Shown: in pieces, positions 15,773-23,052 of the stretch
How positions within the stretch are numbered: position 1 is the first letter of the stretch
Layout: every line of letters starts with the position of its first letter
Source of the DNA: Bacillus sanguinis
Lineage (GTDB): Bacteria; Bacillota; Bacilli; Bacillales; Bacillaceae_G
DNA: 35,374 bases
Assembly (NCBI RefSeq): GCF_018332475.1
Contig: NZ_BOQB01000152.1
Span: 1-35,374, forward strand
Reading direction: 5' to 3'
The notes under the pieces: model-generated
The model's input: only the letters and a program-made list of their open reading frames with translations
What the model was told of the DNA's origin: nothing
Databases searched by the model: none
Position numbers and translations under genes: made by a program

Positions 15773-15967
15773 ATGACTATCGATATAGCAAGGTTTATTT
15801 TATATGTAGTAATGATTGTTTTGATTTTGTATTACTTATACATTGCAGTAATTGAAATTTTAATACATAACAAATTTATCTATGGGAAGCATTTTCCTAA
15901 GGAAGAAGACTATCGTGATTTTGTAATAAGAAATAGCCGAAATAACGATGCATTTAATAAACGTTGA
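15773..15967 (+). CDS. Small membrane protein, 64 aa
   Basis: GGAGGAA precedes ATG 15773. Residues 5-30 (ARFILYVVMIVLILYYLYIAVIEIL) form one hydrophobic transmembrane helix; the remainder is polar and charged, ending NNDAFNKR, and probably cytoplasmic. A likely promoter lies just upstream (about 15690-15745). It is the first of three small genes in this direction that end near 16731. The function is unknown. Confidence 0.7.
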   Translation: MTIDIARFILYVVMIVLILYYLYIAVIEILIHNKFIYGKHFPKEEDYRDFVIRNSRNNDAFNKR

Positions 15968-16080
15968 TTCTACGTCAAAGGGATACACCTTACCCAGCAT
16001 TTTTTAAAGGCTTATTTAGGCGATTTACAAAAATTGAAGAGATTTGATGTTTTGTTTTTAATTGAATTGAGGGGATAATT

Positions 16081-16326
16081 ATGTCTGAGGGAGAATTGGC
16101 CGCATGGTTACATGTGGGAAGTGCTGGATTGATTGGTACGATAGGTCTTTTCGTTGCTATTTACAGATCATATAGCAATGAAAAGCAATTTGAAGAGGAA
16201 ATGGAACAATTAAGAGAAGACCTGGCAAGAGAACAAGAAGAACGAAGAAAACGATTAGAGCAACAGAACAAAGAATTCCAGGAGAGAAGAAAACAATTTG
16301 AGAACAAGTTATATGGTAGAAAATAA
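16081..16326 (+). CDS. Small membrane-anchored coiled-coil protein, 81 aa
   Basis: GAGGGG precedes ATG 16081. One transmembrane helix (about residues 10-27, VGSAGLIGTIGLFVAIY) is followed by a continuous Glu/Arg-rich coiled coil (about 32-78). The shape resembles small anchored proteins found near plasmid and phage genes, including some holin-like or stator-like proteins, but there is no basis for a function. Confidence 0.7.
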   Translation: MSEGELAAWLHVGSAGLIGTIGLFVAIYRSYSNEKQFEEEMEQLREDLAREQEERRKRLEQQNKEFQERRKQFENKLYGRK

Positions 16327-16521
16327 GTGGATTTCACTTCTTTGTTTCCGTGTGGATTCCAGGTTTCTCAAATCCGCATGAAAAAGGCTGCGATTACATA
16401 TAAAGTACAAACTTATTTTATTGCTGTTTGCTTTATATAAGCAAAAACAAGGATAAATCAGAGTATAAATATAATGTTAAACATAAACAGTAATAACAAT
16501 ATAAACGTAGAAGGTGATTGA

Positions 16522-16731
16522 ATGCTGAATGAAGACAAAGATCAGAATGAACTAGAAGAAGACGATGATGAAGGACGCGAATTTAAAACGATCCCCATTT
16601 CCGAAGCAGTCCGACTTCAAAAACTTGAACGAGATAGAAGAAATAAAGAATTTCATGAAAAATTAGATAAACTAAAAGAAAAAACTGCAAAATTAAAAAA
16701 GGAATATGAAGAGAAGTATAAAAAGAAATAA
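16522..16731 (+). CDS. Small charged coiled-coil protein, 69 aa
   Basis: AGAAGGTG precedes ATG 16522. The N-terminus is strongly acidic (EDKDQNELEEDDDEGREF) and the rest is a Lys/Glu coiled coil ending KKYEEKYKKK-like. There is no membrane segment. It ends 53 bases before a long inverted repeat that probably terminates it and the opposite-strand gene. Confidence 0.65.
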   Translation: MLNEDKDQNELEEDDDEGREFKTIPISEAVRLQKLERDRRNKEFHEKLDKLKEKTAKLKKEYEEKYKKK

Positions 16732-16783
16732 ATGAGCTCTCCTATGTCACTTATGTGGGAAATACTCAACTGAACTCCAATCA

Positions 16784-16845
16784 AAAATGGAGCAATCTAT
16801 ATACATCTAAAGTAATGTTTAGGCGTATGTGGATTGCTCCATTTT
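16784..16845. terminator. Bidirectional terminator or long inverted repeat
   Basis: AAAATGGAGCAATC (16784-16797) and GATTGCTCCATTTT (16832-16845) are perfect 14-bp arms around a 34-base loop. On the minus strand it follows the 28-aa gene at 16855-16941 with a T run; on the plus strand it follows the gene ending at 16731. Confidence 0.7.
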
Positions 16846-16854
16846 CATTTTATT

Positions 16855-16941
16855 TTAAAACCACAATACGAAGTAATGTGTTGCTATGTTTGCTAAAAAC
16901 GTTACTAAAAACATTAAAACGAACTCAAAAAACTTTTTCAT
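16855..16941 (-). CDS. 28-aa hydrophobic peptide, possible type I toxin or membrane peptide
   Basis: On the minus strand, GAGGAGTG precedes ATG 16941. The product, MKKFFEFVLMFLVTFLANIA then THYFVLWF, is a single hydrophobic helix with two N-terminal lysines. Tiny peptides of this form are common near plasmid and prophage genes in Firmicutes and include type I toxins, but no antitoxin RNA is obvious here. The strong ribosome site and the downstream terminator at 16784-16845 support real expression. Confidence 0.55.
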   Translation of the reverse strand: MKKFFEFVLMFLVTFLANIATHYFVLWF

Positions 16942-17072
16942 ATGTATCACTCCTCTTTCTTTTGACTTAATACATAGTAGATTTTATTCCGTACTTTTAT
17001 AAGAAAAAAAGGTCTGAGGTGGTCGAATTAAAATTTTGTAGTTCTTTGTTACTTTCTAAAAAAGGACAAAAT

Positions 17073-17107
17073 AAAAAAAGAAGGGAATATTCCCTTCTTT
17101 TTTATTT
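17073..17107. terminator. Strong perfect-stem terminator
   Basis: AAAGAAGGGAAT and ATTCCCTTCTTT are adjacent perfect complements flanked by A and T runs, so it can work in both directions. It separates the 28-aa peptide gene from the RNA/peptide locus to the right. Confidence 0.85.
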
Positions 17108-17209
17108 TCTATGGTAGTGTATTCTAATGTATTTTAACGGCATGCTGTGCAGCCTAAATTGAATGGAGCAGAATAGAGGTGAATTTGGTGCACAAGAATA
17201 TACCAAAAT

Positions 17210-17240
17210 GTTGACTATTAGTCAACAACTTGGATATAAT
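17210..17240 (+). promoter_or_regulatory. Strong promoter with palindromic operator
   Basis: TTGACT (17211-17216), an 18-base spacer and a perfect TATAAT (17235-17240). GTTGACTATTAGTCAAC (17210-17226) is a 17-bp perfect palindrome covering the -35 box, a likely repressor site. No ORF of size follows, so the transcript is probably a small RNA. Confidence 0.65.
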
Positions 17241-17245
17241 GTACA

Positions 17246-17476
17246 TATAGTATTCAACATAACTTTTTCAATTTGTATTGAAGAGAATGAATACTGAATG
17301 TATAAGTTTATAAGCTTTAAGCATAAAATAAAAAAGGCAGAAGCTTGAGAAACTTCTACCTTTCGTAACCCAAATGCTATTGTGGAAGATAGCAGGCGCG
17401 GTTGTTTTTACAATTTAATTAGTTTTGAGATTGAGAACCGTCCTTTTTTCCGAGTAGGGCGGTTTTCGCTTTTTTG
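17246..17476 (+). ncRNA. Candidate antisense RNA convergent with the 50-aa peptide gene
   Basis: Transcription from the promoter at 17211-17240 would meet a hairpin AACCGtCC/GGgCGGTT (17436-17464) followed by TTCGCTTTTTT. That would give an RNA of about 230 nt. It would be complementary to the 3' part of the minus-strand peptide mRNA, including its last codons. This convergent 3' overlap is the arrangement of type I systems such as txpA/ratA and bsrG/SR4 of Bacillus subtilis. Confidence 0.5.
17333..17363 (-). terminator. Terminator of the 50-aa peptide gene
   Basis: Read on the minus strand, AAAGGtAGAAG and CTTCTgCCTTT pair and are followed by a T-rich run (TTTTTTATTTT). Confidence 0.75.
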
Positions 17477-17571
17477 TATAAGAAAGGGATTGCAGTAATC
17501 GTTAAGGTTCCTAAACCTATTCCGATTCCTTTAGCATATCCGCTTACGAATTCAATTAAAAATGCGATCAT
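17419..17571 (-). CDS. 50-aa membrane peptide, probable type I toxin
   Basis: On the minus strand, GGGAGGGAGGTG precedes ATG 17571. The peptide has one hydrophobic, Gly-rich helix (residues 3-32; FLIEFVSGYAKGIGIGLGTL then TITAIPFLY) and a basic, polar tail (KKAKTALLGKKDGSQSQN). In the mRNA leader, TCACTTCC can pair with GGAGGTGA, so the ribosome site is sequestered, a usual feature of type I toxins. A convergent RNA overlaps its 3' end. Alternatives are a leaderless bacteriocin or a small regulatory membrane protein. The gene has its own -10-like TATAGT about 60 bases upstream. Confidence 0.6.
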   Translation of the reverse strand: MIAFLIEFVSGYAKGIGIGLGTLTITAIPFLYKKAKTALLGKKDGSQSQN

Positions 17572-17856
17572 TCTATCACCTCCCTCCCTACTGGATGGAA
17601 GTGAGATGACCCGCCTACTATATAGCTTTATTTAGGTTACCCTTTAATTGTATTACGTTTCAAAATAAGACACAAGATATATGTATAAATTCTTTCTTTA
17701 TTTAACTTTTTAGTAGTATCATCTTTTCTATTTAAAATAGAAAGAATATTCTAATATTTATTTATCAATTTACTTTAAAAGCGTTGTTCTCATGCAATTT
17801 GTAGAATTGTGGTAATATTTAGAGAAATAGAGATGTTTTGAGGAGGACGTAGTGAA

Positions 17857-18975
17857 ATGAGTACAGGTGTTTTCGTGTATGAAGTAGTTATGCAGCAACT
17901 CAATGATTTTTATCAACTAATGTTATCACAACAATTGATAAAAGCATCGGAATTAAAAAAAGAAATTGATGAGAAAATTGAACAAATCAAAGATGCAAAA
18001 GAAGAAGAAAAACAACATCAAAACTTATTATTATATTATTCTTTACTAGATTTTAAATATAGAATGCTAACGGACCGAGTAAGTATTCGAAAAGATAGTT
18101 TCGATATAATGAATGATTCAATCAATGAAACAACAGATACGCTGATAGCGTATTATTATCATTCTTTCAAAGCGGAACACGCTCTGATGTTTAGTATCTA
18201 TAACGAAGCGAGAAGACAATATGAAGAGGCTGAAAGCCTATTAGGACATATTTCGGATGAATTAGAACATGCAGAGTTTTATCAGAAATATGCGGTGCTA
18301 CATCACCATATTTCTCAAATGTTAACATCGATTGAGTACACGAATAAAGCAAAAACAATCTTTGAAAAGCATGCTGGATATGAAGTGAAAGTAGCTTCTT
18401 GTGAAAATACACTAGGAACAGCTTGTATATTCTTAAAACAATTTGAGAAAGCAGAAGAACACCTGAACCGATCTATCGATCTTCTGAAAAAACATAATGC
18501 AGACAAGCTTATTTTAGTAGTTAGACATAACCTGGGATTGCTATATGCAACACAAAACCTTTCTACATTAGCAATTCGTCATTTATCAGAAGTGACAGAG
18601 AAAATCCCAACACACTTCAAAGCATTGTTCTTACAAGCACGCGAACATTATAAATTAAAAGAAACAGCTACTGCAGGGGAACTTATTGCAAAAGGACTAA
18701 AGGTGTGTCAGGAAGTAGGAAATGAAGAATATATGTATCATTTCAGTATTTTACGCTCTCTAAATGATGATGAATCTGTTGAATTATTAGAAGAAGAAGT
18801 GAAAAAAGGTATTACTTACTTCAAGGATCAAGATTTATGGGATTATGTAGAAGAATATAGTGAAGTATTAGCAGTTCGCTTCCGAAAATTGAAAAATCAT
18901 GAAAAAGTAAGTGATTATTTTGATGTATGTTACGAAGCGAAACAAAAATTATTAAGTAAAGGAGCATTAAAATGA
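17857..18975 (+). CDS. rap: Rap-family response-regulator phosphatase / quorum-sensing regulator
   Basis: A 372-aa cytoplasmic protein of the RRNPP family: an N-terminal three-helix bundle (about 1-70), then tetratricopeptide repeats to the end. HQNLLLYYSLLDFKYRM (from about residue 54) is the Rap signature; its Gln55 corresponds to the Gln needed for Spo0F dephosphorylation in Rap proteins. TPR units are visible in LGTACIFLKQFEKAEEHLNRS and NLGLLYATQNLSTLAIRHL. GAGGAGG precedes ATG 17857. The next gene overlaps by four bases and encodes the cognate Phr peptide. Plasmid-borne Rap/Phr pairs of the B. cereus group delay sporulation or alter secretion until peptide accumulates; the target here (Spo0F or other) is inferred. 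Confidence 0.93.
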   Translation: MSTGVFVYEVVMQQLNDFYQLMLSQQLIKASELKKEIDEKIEQIKDAKEEEKQHQNLLLYYSLLDFKYRMLTDRVSIRKDSFDIMNDSINETTDTLIAYYYHSFKAEHALMFSIYNEARRQYEEAESLLGHISDELEHAEFYQKYAVLHHHISQMLTSIEYTNKAKTIFEKHAGYEVKVASCENTLGTACIFLKQFEKAEEHLNRSIDLLKKHNADKLILVVRHNLGLLYATQNLSTLAIRHLSEVTEKIPTHFKALFLQAREHYKLKETATAGELIAKGLKVCQEVGNEEYMYHFSILRSLNDDESVELLEEEVKKGITYFKDQDLWDYVEEYSEVLAVRFRKLKNHEKVSDYFDVCYEAKQKLLSKGALK

Positions 18976-19103
18976 TGAAGAAACTTGTGTTAGCGACGTT
19001 GGGGTTAGTAATAACATTATCAATTGGTTTAAATACAGGTGATACACAACATGCTCTGAAAAAAGAGGAAATTATTCAGTATTCACATGCGGACCATTTT
19101 TAA
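18972..19103 (+). CDS. phr: Phr signalling peptide precursor
   Basis: A 43-aa precursor overlapping the rap stop as ATGA (start 18972; 18975 is the alternative Met). Residues 1-20 (MMKKLVLATLGLVITLSIGL) are a Sec signal sequence. The C-terminus IIQYSHADHF should contain the mature peptide, probably the last five to eight residues. After export and cleavage it would re-enter by Opp and inhibit the cognate Rap. The exact mature form cannot be read from the sequence. It is shorter than many annotation cut-offs and easily missed. Confidence 0.88.
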   Translation: MMKKLVLATLGLVITLSIGLNTGDTQHALKKEEIIQYSHADHF

Positions 19104-19112
19104 TTGATGTAA

Positions 19113-19146
19113 ACAAAAGAGACCTCTCAAATGAGGTCTCTTTTGT
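19113..19146. terminator. Bidirectional terminator between phr and the immunity gene
   Basis: ACAAAAGAGACCTC, a six-base loop and GAGGTCTCTTTTGT form a perfect 14-bp stem. It ends the rap-phr transcript, and the toxin-immunity operon from the other strand. Confidence 0.92.
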
Positions 19147-19214
19147 TATAGGGTAATGACTCGTTTCCCTTTTATTGTAACAAGGTATACAAAATATGTA
19201 CATTTGAACCATAT

Positions 19215-19670
19215 TTATTCGTCTTCGTCTTCAAAATCGCGTAAGCTCTCAAGTAATTCTGTAAACGTTGCGCAAATAGGGTAAATAGCTTCTTCTATAT
19301 CCTCTTCTTCATGATTCCAAAATACGACTGTTGGCGATGCAGGATTGTTTCGATAATCAAAACATAAGAAATTTCCAAACGAATCACTTGCGAAAGGATA
19401 TACGCGATCTACGAGTCTATCTTTTATATTCTCGTATCGTTGAACAATCGAATACTTATCATCAATATGAAGTGTTAATAAATCATTAAATGTACTTTCA
19501 TCTTGTCCTGGTATATCAAATACTTTCGGGCGAGGATATCCTCCGTCACATTCTTTCACACATTCAATAAAATCATTAGGTAGTTTAATGTTAAAATATT
19601 GCTCTACTTGTTTGATTTCATTATCTGTAACTTCTTCTTTACTTACACCAATCCATACAATATTATTCAT
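19215..19670 (-). CDS. SMI1/KNR4-family immunity protein
   Basis: A 151-aa acidic protein with the SMI1/KNR4 (SUKH) pattern: an N-terminal helix (DNEIKQVEQYFNIKLPNDFIE), the CDGGYPR turn, then strand-rich sequence with YPFASDSFGNFLCFDY and a C-terminal helix FTELLESLRDFE. Members are immunity proteins of contact-dependent and polymorphic toxins. AGGGAGG precedes ATG 19670, and the gene starts 12 bases after the toxin stop in the same operon, so it should neutralise the nuclease encoded before it. It is cytoplasmic. Confidence 0.9.
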   Translation of the reverse strand: MNNIVWIGVSKEEVTDNEIKQVEQYFNIKLPNDFIECVKECDGGYPRPKVFDIPGQDESTFNDLLTLHIDDKYSIVQRYENIKDRLVDRVYPFASDSFGNFLCFDYRNNPASPTVVFWNHEEEDIEEAIYPICATFTELLESLRDFEDEDE

Positions 19671-19682
19671 TGTTAAACCTCC

Positions 19683-20915
19683 CTATTTTTCACCTTTTTT
19701 GCCCCAAATATTATATCCACCAGTATGACCAGTTTTCTCATGCAGGAACGCGTCTACGAGCTGCATTCTACCTGTATCCTGATGGTGATGCCATGTATAC
19801 GTCTTAGGTTTTTCACCCTTCTTAAATAGTTCAATTTCCTCTGCTGTAAATTTAGCAGCCAATTTTGGATCTTTTACTATTTGTTCGTATAACAGCTTAT
19901 TACATATTCTATCATGTGTAGGTCTTGTTTTTTTAAAGTCAGCTTCTTTTAGTTTAACTTCAGCAAAAGCATCGAAAATAGGGAACCCATCTAGATCATA
20001 CGGTACACCTGAAACTGGATGCCTATCTCCCGCCAACTCCCCTTTTCTTAATTTGATTGTCTTTGGACCATTTTTACCTTCATAAGTATAGGTGACCACT
20101 TTCTGTAAGTATTGCTCAGTGCTACCGATTCCTGCATATGAAAGGTGATTACCACCTTTAAACTCATAGTTATTTAATATATGCAATGCATTTCTGTATG
20201 CTGGGGAATTCATTACAAGTGATTTTCCTTTATTAAGACCAGTAATAGCAGCTACCTTCCCTACTTGTCCTGCTTTACTAAGACCCTTATCACCCAGAAG
20301 TCCGAGTCCTAAAGTTGCTACACCATAAGCTACATAATGCTCTCTACTTTCCAGATTCCCATTCCAAAACTTATTCATAAATGTATCTGAGAAAGCGTTC
20401 CATGCGGCAGGAATAGTTTCTTCATAGTTTACAATCGCATCTCGCATATTCAACCAGGTTTCTTTATCACCTAAGGATATTAGTCCTTCCCACGCATCCA
20501 CTGCACCATCTACAAACCCAGTAGAAATACCAGTCCACGCAGCATTTAAATCCTTTTTATTAAAAAATGACTCTTCTGATTTGGGAGGTAGTTTTCCGCA
20601 CATGGCACCTTCTTCTATATTGGAATCAACTAAATTTCCGCCATACAGCTCATCTGCTTCTCGGAATTTAACAGCTGCACGTTCTAATTCTGCTGAAATT
20701 TTATCTAACTCCTGAAGTATATTAAACATCATTGGCTTTGCTTCGTTGAACATATGATAAAACCGATTGCTACTTGCTCCGCTCCATTGAGAAGCTATGT
20801 ATTCGGTTTGTTGATATAAATCTTTATGTATGTATTCCAGGGTTGATCTGGCACTTTTTACGTTTTTGGCCGCCTGTTCCAATTGTTCAGGTGTTACCTT
20901 GATTTGCGTACTCAT
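19683..20915 (-). CDS. WXG100-type polymorphic toxin with C-terminal HNH/Endo VII-like nuclease
   Basis: A 410-aa secreted toxin. Residues 1-95 form a WXG100-like helical hairpin (YIASQWSGASSNRFYHMF carries the W-S-G turn), the signal for type VII (ESX/Yuk) secretion. The middle is an alpha-helical linker with a Gly-rich hydrophobic patch (GVATLGLGLLGDKGLSKAG). The C-terminal domain (about 310-405) has the WHH-type HNH/Endo VII nuclease pattern: GELAGDRHPVSGVPYD, later TYTWHHHQDTGRMQLV, and HEKTGHTGG at the end. Family knowledge implies a DNase against neighbouring cells. GAAGGGATGGA precedes ATG 20915. Immunity follows at once. A plasmid-borne pair like this may also favour plasmid retention. 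Confidence 0.88.
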   Translation of the reverse strand: MSTQIKVTPEQLEQAAKNVKSARSTLEYIHKDLYQQTEYIASQWSGASSNRFYHMFNEAKPMMFNILQELDKISAELERAAVKFREADELYGGNLVDSNIEEGAMCGKLPPKSEESFFNKKDLNAAWTGISTGFVDGAVDAWEGLISLGDKETWLNMRDAIVNYEETIPAAWNAFSDTFMNKFWNGNLESREHYVAYGVATLGLGLLGDKGLSKAGQVGKVAAITGLNKGKSLVMNSPAYRNALHILNNYEFKGGNHLSYAGIGSTEQYLQKVVTYTYEGKNGPKTIKLRKGELAGDRHPVSGVPYDLDGFPIFDAFAEVKLKEADFKKTRPTHDRICNKLLYEQIVKDPKLAAKFTAEEIELFKKGEKPKTYTWHHHQDTGRMQLVDAFLHEKTGHTGGYNIWGKKGEK

Positions 20916-21034
20916 TCCATCCCTTCTTTTCTATCGATTAGTAAGAAAATTATAACATGTTGCTATTAGGGGTCTGTGTAGCAATGGAACCTTCTTAACG
21001 TATGGTAAAACAAAGTTTTTTGCTCTAATAATTC

Positions 21035-21072
21035 CTTAGCGTACGAAATTCGCGTTTTGTTGACGAAACCCC
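21035..21072 (-). repeat. Orphan 38-bp Tn3-family-type terminal repeat
   Basis: It starts CTTAGCGTACG and ends GAAACCCC. Read in the other direction it is GGGG...TACGCTAAG, 38 bp, the form and length of Tn3-family ends. The outer end faces right, towards 21072. Its first 24 bases recur at 30680, with one difference. No matching left end or transposase is present, so it is a relic. Confidence 0.55.
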
Positions 21073-21075
21073 GAA

Positions 21076-21132
21076 TAGATTCGTAGTTTTTCTGATGTAA
21101 TAACTTTCAGAACAGCTATGAATCTATTTTTT
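21076..21132. terminator. Stem-loop with T run between two transposon ends
   Basis: ATAGATTCGTAG and CTATGAATCTAT (one mismatch) enclose TCTGA/TCAGA, and seven Ts follow on the plus strand. Confidence 0.55.
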
Positions 21133-21186
21133 TATCAGGGGTACCGCTAGTATTTCGAAAAACCCCCACGCTAAGCAAAAAAATAC

Positions 21187-21214
21187 AATAAGCTGTCCAA
21201 ATGGACAGCTTATT
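21187..21214 (-). terminator. Terminator of the HAD/methyltransferase genes
   Basis: AATAAGCTGTCC, a four-base loop and GGACAGCTTATT form a perfect 12-bp stem after the HAD gene (minus strand). It is just inside the element's left end. Confidence 0.82.
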
Positions 21215-21267
21215 TACATAATTCTCGAAAGCGGAAGTCAATAAATCTATCATATATCTTCAGCGAT

Positions 21268-21858
21268 TTATTGCTGAAGATACAACTGTTTTGATAATGG
21301 AATACCCTTATTGAAAAATTCTGAGTAATCGTTTAAATAATAATCTGCTACATCACTTTGACCTTGAAACATGCATGTTATGATTCCTAATTCTTTTGCA
21401 GGTAGCAAATCTAATTCTCTATCTCCAATAGCTAGATCAATTTTGTGTTTTTGATGCAAGTAAGTATATGCTGATGGGTTGGGTTTGCGAGGAAAACCAT
21501 TATCAATCGTAACCATATCTACAAAGTATTTGTCCCATCCATAATATTTTAAAATTGCTAAAACTCCATCTCTGTGTTTATGTGTCATGATTACATTCTT
21601 ATCTGCAAATTTCAAAATTTCTTCCACGCCATCAAATGGTTTCATGTCTTTTGGAGACAATTCCTTTTTTAAGCTTTTAATTTTCTCTTTCTGGTCACTA
21701 GAAACATTATAGTAGTCTAGTGCATGTGAGTATGAAATCTTTAATTTTTTATAAATCTCCTGTTTATCTATCTCTTCTCCAAGTACTAGAGAGAGTATTT
21801 TGGTATAGGCAGGATATGTATTAAAAAGTGTTCCGTCAAAGTCCCATAAAATATTCAA
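21268..21858 (-). CDS. HAD-superfamily hydrolase (phosphatase)
   Basis: A 196-aa protein with all four HAD motifs: DFDGTLFNT (residues 6-14, nucleophile Asp6), a Thr in VIMTHKH, Lys in RKPNPSAY, and GDRELDL. The helical cap between motifs I and II and the order resemble the phosphoglycolate phosphatase/beta-phosphoglucomutase branch; the substrate is unknown. The start is TTG at 21858, supported by AAGGGTG seven bases upstream. It is a passenger of the Tn4430-like element and lies downstream of the methyltransferase in the same direction, with a 120-bp gap containing one of two 22-bp direct repeats. Confidence 0.88.
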   Translation of the reverse strand: MNILWDFDGTLFNTYPAYTKILSLVLGEEIDKQEIYKKLKISYSHALDYYNVSSDQKEKIKSLKKELSPKDMKPFDGVEEILKFADKNVIMTHKHRDGVLAILKYYGWDKYFVDMVTIDNGFPRKPNPSAYTYLHQKHKIDLAIGDRELDLLPAKELGIITCMFQGQSDVADYYLNDYSEFFNKGIPLSKQLYLQQ

Positions 21859-21940
21859 TTAAATCACCCTTTCTATTCCATTTTATCACAAGAATGTGGT
21901 AGCCATACTCTTGTTTTCTTTGTATACTCCATACACTATC

Positions 21941-21962
21941 GTTAACATAACGTCTCATTATC
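21941..21962 (+). repeat. 22-bp direct repeat, copy 1
   Basis: The sequence GTTAACATAACGTCTCATTA followed by TC is repeated exactly at 22724-22745 in the same orientation. The pair brackets the methyltransferase gene inside the mobile element. It could be a recombination scar or the remains of a resolution site. Confidence 0.65.
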
Positions 21963-21977
21963 AGAATTTGAATTTTC

Positions 21978-22619
21978 TTATTTAATCTTGTAAGATATCC
22001 ACCAAAAACACTGTCCCATATATATCTGTAAATCATTTGAAATAGGGATAAATATATTTTTTAGTTCTTCCTCAGTGTAATAGTTTTTTATGATTTCATA
22101 CTTGGTTCCATTATCTAAAGTCCTTATTTTATATGTATTTGGGTCATTTTCCTTATGTACTAAAGTTCCACCCATGGAATCCATATAAATATTATCAGTC
22201 ATAAAAACTACTGTTCCAGAGTCAAGCTTATCGTGTAATTGATTTAAAAATTCTTGAATTCTAAACTTTGGTATATGTGAAAACCAAAAGTTTGCAATAC
22301 ATCCTTCAAAGTTCCCAGGGATTTTATCCAGCTGGTAGGCATCCCCATGAAGAAAATTCACTTTAGAAAGAGGAATGTCTTTTTGATTTGCGATGTTTAA
22401 TACTTCGTTGGAATAATCTATGGCTGTTATATGTTTTGCTGTTTTAGCTATAAACTGTGTCCAATAGCCTGTCCCACATGCTATTTCTAAAATAGATTGG
22501 TCTGTAAATAGTTCTTGGAGTTTCTGTTGAATAAGGGTTTGTTCTTCTTGCCGAATTGGATCGTTTCTAAAATAAACTTTTTCATATTCATGAGCCCGTT
22601 CGTTATAATACATTTTCAT
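21978..22619 (-). CDS. Class I SAM-dependent methyltransferase
   Basis: A 213-aa methyltransferase of the small-molecule type. Motif I is ILEIACGTGYWTQFI (about residues 38-52), the acidic residue of motif II is in ITAIDYSNEVL, and LHGDAYQL is the motif III region. The second half (SIPKFRIQEFLNQLHDKLDSGTVVFMTD pattern) matches the Methyltransf_11/25 families. AAAGGGGGA precedes ATG 22619. The substrate cannot be told. It travels with the HAD phosphatase in the element and is bounded by the 22-bp direct repeats. Its 3' end runs close to sequence that also encodes a short overlapping frame, which I regard as a shadow. Confidence 0.88.
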   Translation of the reverse strand: MKMYYNERAHEYEKVYFRNDPIRQEEQTLIQQKLQELFTDQSILEIACGTGYWTQFIAKTAKHITAIDYSNEVLNIANQKDIPLSKVNFLHGDAYQLDKIPGNFEGCIANFWFSHIPKFRIQEFLNQLHDKLDSGTVVFMTDNIYMDSMGGTLVHKENDPNTYKIRTLDNGTKYEIIKNYYTEEELKNIFIPISNDLQIYMGQCFWWISYKIK

Positions 22620-22723
22620 AAATATATCCCCCTTTATACAAATTAACTAATTGTAACATTTGTTTGTTAATTCTGTATATTGTTTTTTTGTGTTGAAAGA
22701 GTTGAATATTATATACAATTTCA

Positions 22724-22745
22724 GTTAACATAACGTCTCATTATC
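22724..22745 (+). repeat. 22-bp direct repeat, copy 2
   Basis: This is an exact second copy of the repeat at 21941-21962. It lies about 105 bases upstream of the methyltransferase start. Confidence 0.65.
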
Positions 22746-22952
22746 GGTAGCAAGGACAAAAGCGTCCCCTTACTCTCGCAAGGCATCTACCTTTTTTCTT
22801 TCTATAATTCTATACATCTTTTTATACATTCCTATTTTGACTCGCCTTTTGTCCTCCCCATAGTTCCCTATGTCTCCCGATTTTTTGCATAAAACTTTGC
22901 ATACTCTTAACGTGTTTTTTTCCGAAATGCTGGCGATACTCCATTAAGATAG

Positions 22953-22989
22953 AAAAAGACTTAACCTTTTTAGGTAAGTCTTTTTTTGT
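22953..22989 (+). terminator. Terminator just outside the mobile element
   Basis: AAAGACTTAACCT and AGGTAAGTCTTT (one-base bulge) are followed by a T run. Confidence 0.8.
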
Positions 22990-23052
22990 TTATGTGTATA
23001 TGTTTATATTATACTTAAACTACTCAGATATTATTTATGAAAGGAGCTATTT

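Larger units (their letters stand above)
21138..22942 (-). mobile_element. 1.8-kb transposase-less element with Tn4430-like ends, carrying two genes
   Basis: The left end (21138-21175) starts GGGGTACCGC and ends CACGCTAAG, 38 bp, very close to the Tn4430 terminal repeat as I remember it. The right end (22906-22942) is the inverted counterpart, CTTAACGTG...TCCGAAATGCTGGCG, 37 bp, with a decayed outer tip. No tnpA or tnpI lies between them; instead there are a HAD phosphatase and a methyltransferase on the minus strand. Such transposase-less Tn3-family elements can be moved in trans by a full-length relative. The flanking 5-mers (TATCA and ATTAA) do not match, so no target duplication is visible. 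Confidence 0.7.

Noticed and set aside
21836-22036. 66-aa minus-strand ORF between the HAD and methyltransferase genes
   Set aside because: It overlaps the ends of both genes and has no ribosome site; probably a shadow or an old fragment.
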